From Actinomycetes bacterium (GTDB lineage Bacteria; Actinomycetota; Actinomycetes; Actinomycetales; Microbacteriaceae): 6,509 nucleotides of DNA. Positions 5,126 to 6,509 of this stretch are shown piece after piece; position 1 is the stretch's first letter, and each line of letters opens with the position of its first letter. The notes beneath the pieces were generated by a model. It was not told the origin of the DNA, did not search any database, and saw nothing but the letters and a program-made list of their open reading frames with translations. The position numbers and the translations under genes are program-made. The DNA lies in contig JAEWJX010000086.1 in the NCBI GenBank assembly GCA_023386365.1, positions 1-6,509 of the forward strand, written 5' to 3'.

Positions 5126-5412
5126 GGACCTACCGGCTCGCACCCGCGGCGCAGCGCGACCTGTCGGCCATCTGGGATTTCGCCGCAGAGCGCTGGGACC
5201 TCGGCCAGGCCGAGACCTACGTGCGAGAAATCGCGGCCGCCGTAGAGCGGGTCGCCGAGGACCCGCACCGGGGCAGGGTGTGCGACGACGTTCGAGAGGG
5301 GGACCGCCGGTACAGCATCGGGAGCCACCTTCTGTTCTATGTCGAGCATGAAGCCGGCGTCGACGTGATCCGCATCCTGCACCAGCGCATGGATCCGACG
5401 CGGCATCTGTGA
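5122..5412 (+). CDS. ParE-like toxin of type II TA module
   Basis: The 96-residue protein matches the RelE/ParE superfamily, ParE branch: N-terminal YRLAPAAQRDLSAIWDFAAERWDLGQAETY (helical hairpin), RVAEDPHRGRVCDDVREG, the RRYSIGSHLLFYVEH beta core, and the C-terminal DVIRILHQRMDPTRHL typical of ParE. Family members studied so far poison DNA gyrase rather than cutting mRNA; this target is inferred. The start is the GTG that overlaps the parD stop as GTGA, giving translational coupling. A longer reading of this frame back to 4876 would run through parD in another frame and is not credible. The length is normal and no frameshift is seen, so the toxin is probably intact and neutralised by ParD. 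Confidence 0.92.
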   Translation: MRTYRLAPAAQRDLSAIWDFAAERWDLGQAETYVREIAAAVERVAEDPHRGRVCDDVREGDRRYSIGSHLLFYVEHEAGVDVIRILHQRMDPTRHL

Positions 5413-6509
5413 GCACGATGGATCGGGCGCGCATGACGCGCGAGCGGAGCGCGTTCCTCAAGGCGGCCCTGGATGCCGTGGTCGGCGGGGGTGCGGCGCC
5501 CGAACCTGAGGCGGGGGATGCGTGGCAGCTCGCCATGGCGGCGTTCGTCGCCAGTGAGCGGCTGCTGCCGGAGCGGGCGACCGAGCTCGCCGTCGCGGCG
5601 ATCGCGGCGCTGACGCCGGAATCGGACCCGGAGGTGCGGGTGGCGGCGTACGCGGCGCGTGCGTTCGCGTCGTCGGCGGAGCTCCACCCCGGCGACTGGA
5701 CCGCCGTCGCACCGGGGCTCACCGCCACGGGCGACCCGATCGCCGACGCGCTTCCCGTGCTCGACCTGCTGGGCGCGGGCGACGCCGCCGCGTTCGCCCG
5801 CTACCTGCTGGCGGAGGCGGCGCTCACCACGGGCCGGGTGGGTCTCGCCGCCGGGCTTCCGCTTCCGGACGAGTCCGCCTTCCTCCTCCGCGACGGGCGT
5901 CCGCATCCGTTCGGTGTCGTCTTCACGGTGCTGCGGGTGCGGGCCGCTGCGTTCAGCGGCCGGATCATGGAGGCACAGCAGGCGGTCGACGGCGCCACCA
6001 GCGAGGTGCCGCTGCTGAGGCTCCTGCTCGACGCCACCAGTTCCCTCGTGCACGGCAACGCCGCCGACCCGCAGCGCACCCGCGCCCTCGCCGAGCGGGT
6101 GCGCGCCCAGAATCCGCGACCCGAGACCCGCATCGCCGCCGGATGTCACCTGCTCGCCGCCTACGGACTGATCGCGCTCGACGACCTGCGCGGCGGCGCC
6201 GAACTGGTGCTCGCGGCGGGCGGCGACGCCGACCTCGACCGCCTCATGGTCGTCGACCGTGCGATCGGCTTCGAGCTGCTGGTGAACGCGGCCGACGCCG
6301 ACGGCGACCCGGATGCGGCGGAGGCGTGGGCGGCGCGGGCGGAGGGTCTCGCGGGCAGCCCGATCTGCGACGCGTCGCTCGAGCGCACCCGCAGCCGCAT
6401 CCTGCTGGTGCGCGGTGACACCGAGGGGGCGGCTCGGGCGGCGGAGCGCGCCGCCGCGCTCGCCCGCGCGGAGGGGCGGATGATCGAGGCCGCCGAATCG
6501 GAGCGGCTC
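5409..6509 (+). CDS. Alanine-rich helical protein, LuxR-regulator-like (partial)
   Basis: An open frame of 367 codons runs off the right edge without a stop. I traced it codon by codon; G/C third positions and conserved-looking text support real coding. The protein is rich in Ala, Leu, Arg, Asp and Glu, has no signal peptide or membrane helix, and contains TPR-like helix pairs, for example GRIMEAQQAV (about 183-192) and RILLVRGDTEGAARAAERAA (331-350). This resembles the sensor/scaffold part of actinobacterial LuxR-type regulators, whose DNA-binding domain is C-terminal and would lie outside the window; no Walker A motif is seen in the visible part. GTG 5409 overlaps the parE stop (GTGA); ATG 5418 and ATG 5433 are in-frame alternatives. 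Function is tentative, coding status firm. Confidence 0.8.
   Translation, partial: MSTMDRARMTRERSAFLKAALDAVVGGGAAPEPEAGDAWQLAMAAFVASERLLPERATELAVAAIAALTPESDPEVRVAAYAARAFASSAELHPGDWTAVAPGLTATGDPIADALPVLDLLGAGDAAAFARYLLAEAALTTGRVGLAAGLPLPDESAFLLRDGRPHPFGVVFTVLRVRAAAFSGRIMEAQQAVDGATSEVPLLRLLLDATSSLVHGNAADPQRTRALAERVRAQNPRPETRIAAGCHLLAAYGLIALDDLRGGAELVLAAGGDADLDRLMVVDRAIGFELLVNAADADGDPDAAEAWAARAEGLAGSPICDASLERTRSRILLVRGDTEGAARAAERAAALARAEGRMIEAAESERL

Noticed and set aside
5337..6149. 270-codon minus-strand open frame
   Set aside because: Antisense to parE and the LuxR-like gene; the plus-strand frame is longer, coupled to parE and better in third-position GC.

Overview
This window reads as chromosomal DNA of a high-GC Gram-positive bacterium. 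The strong G/C bias at third codon positions, a cysteine-free L32 protein, the compact order yceD-rpmF-rnc-mutM without plsX, apparently leaderless starts, and frequent GGATGC/GCATCC words all point to Actinobacteria, most likely Microbacteriaceae. The family assignment is an inference from sequence style and protein resemblance, not a database result.

Layout. Bases 1-99 hold no gene: they are a low-complexity leader with poly-C/poly-G runs, a perfect GC palindrome and three copies of a 10-bp repeat. A complete PLP-dependent class-III aminotransferase follows (100-1416, +). It converges on a MerR-type regulator (1586-2404, -). The 169 bases between them hold a symmetric repeat element: two direct 14-bp boxes 21 bp apart on each side of a 16-bp inverted repeat. 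From 2469 to 4865 (+) runs a housekeeping block: YceD/DUF177, ribosomal protein L32 (rpmF), ribonuclease III (rnc) and formamidopyrimidine-DNA glycosylase (mutM). From one base after the mutM stop to the right edge lies an accessory-looking block: a palindromic operator, a ParD-like antitoxin, a ParE-like toxin, and the first 367 codons of an alanine-rich helical protein that resembles the N-terminal part of a LuxR-type regulator. The last three genes are joined by two 4-base GTGA overlaps.

How the genes work together. YceD (linked to 23S rRNA in its family), L32 and RNase III all serve ribosome and RNA maturation, and MutM repairs oxidised guanine; they are probably co-transcribed from a TAGAAT promoter that puts the transcript start almost on the GTG of yceD. 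The divergent merR promoter and its likely operator lie just upstream of that promoter, so the MerR protein could affect both directions. ParD and ParE form a type II toxin-antitoxin pair that should repress itself at the palindrome, whose right arm overlaps the -10 box. The third gene would be translated only when ParE is, which is not usual for a standalone ParDE pair.

Most worth attention are the symmetric 21-bp-period element at 1435-1560, the ParDE-plus-regulator cassette placed flush against mutM, the parallel loss of zinc-ligand-type cysteines in neighbouring YceD and L32, and the lack of an ATG/GTG start where rnc should begin. No RNA gene, IS element, phage gene or CRISPR array was found.
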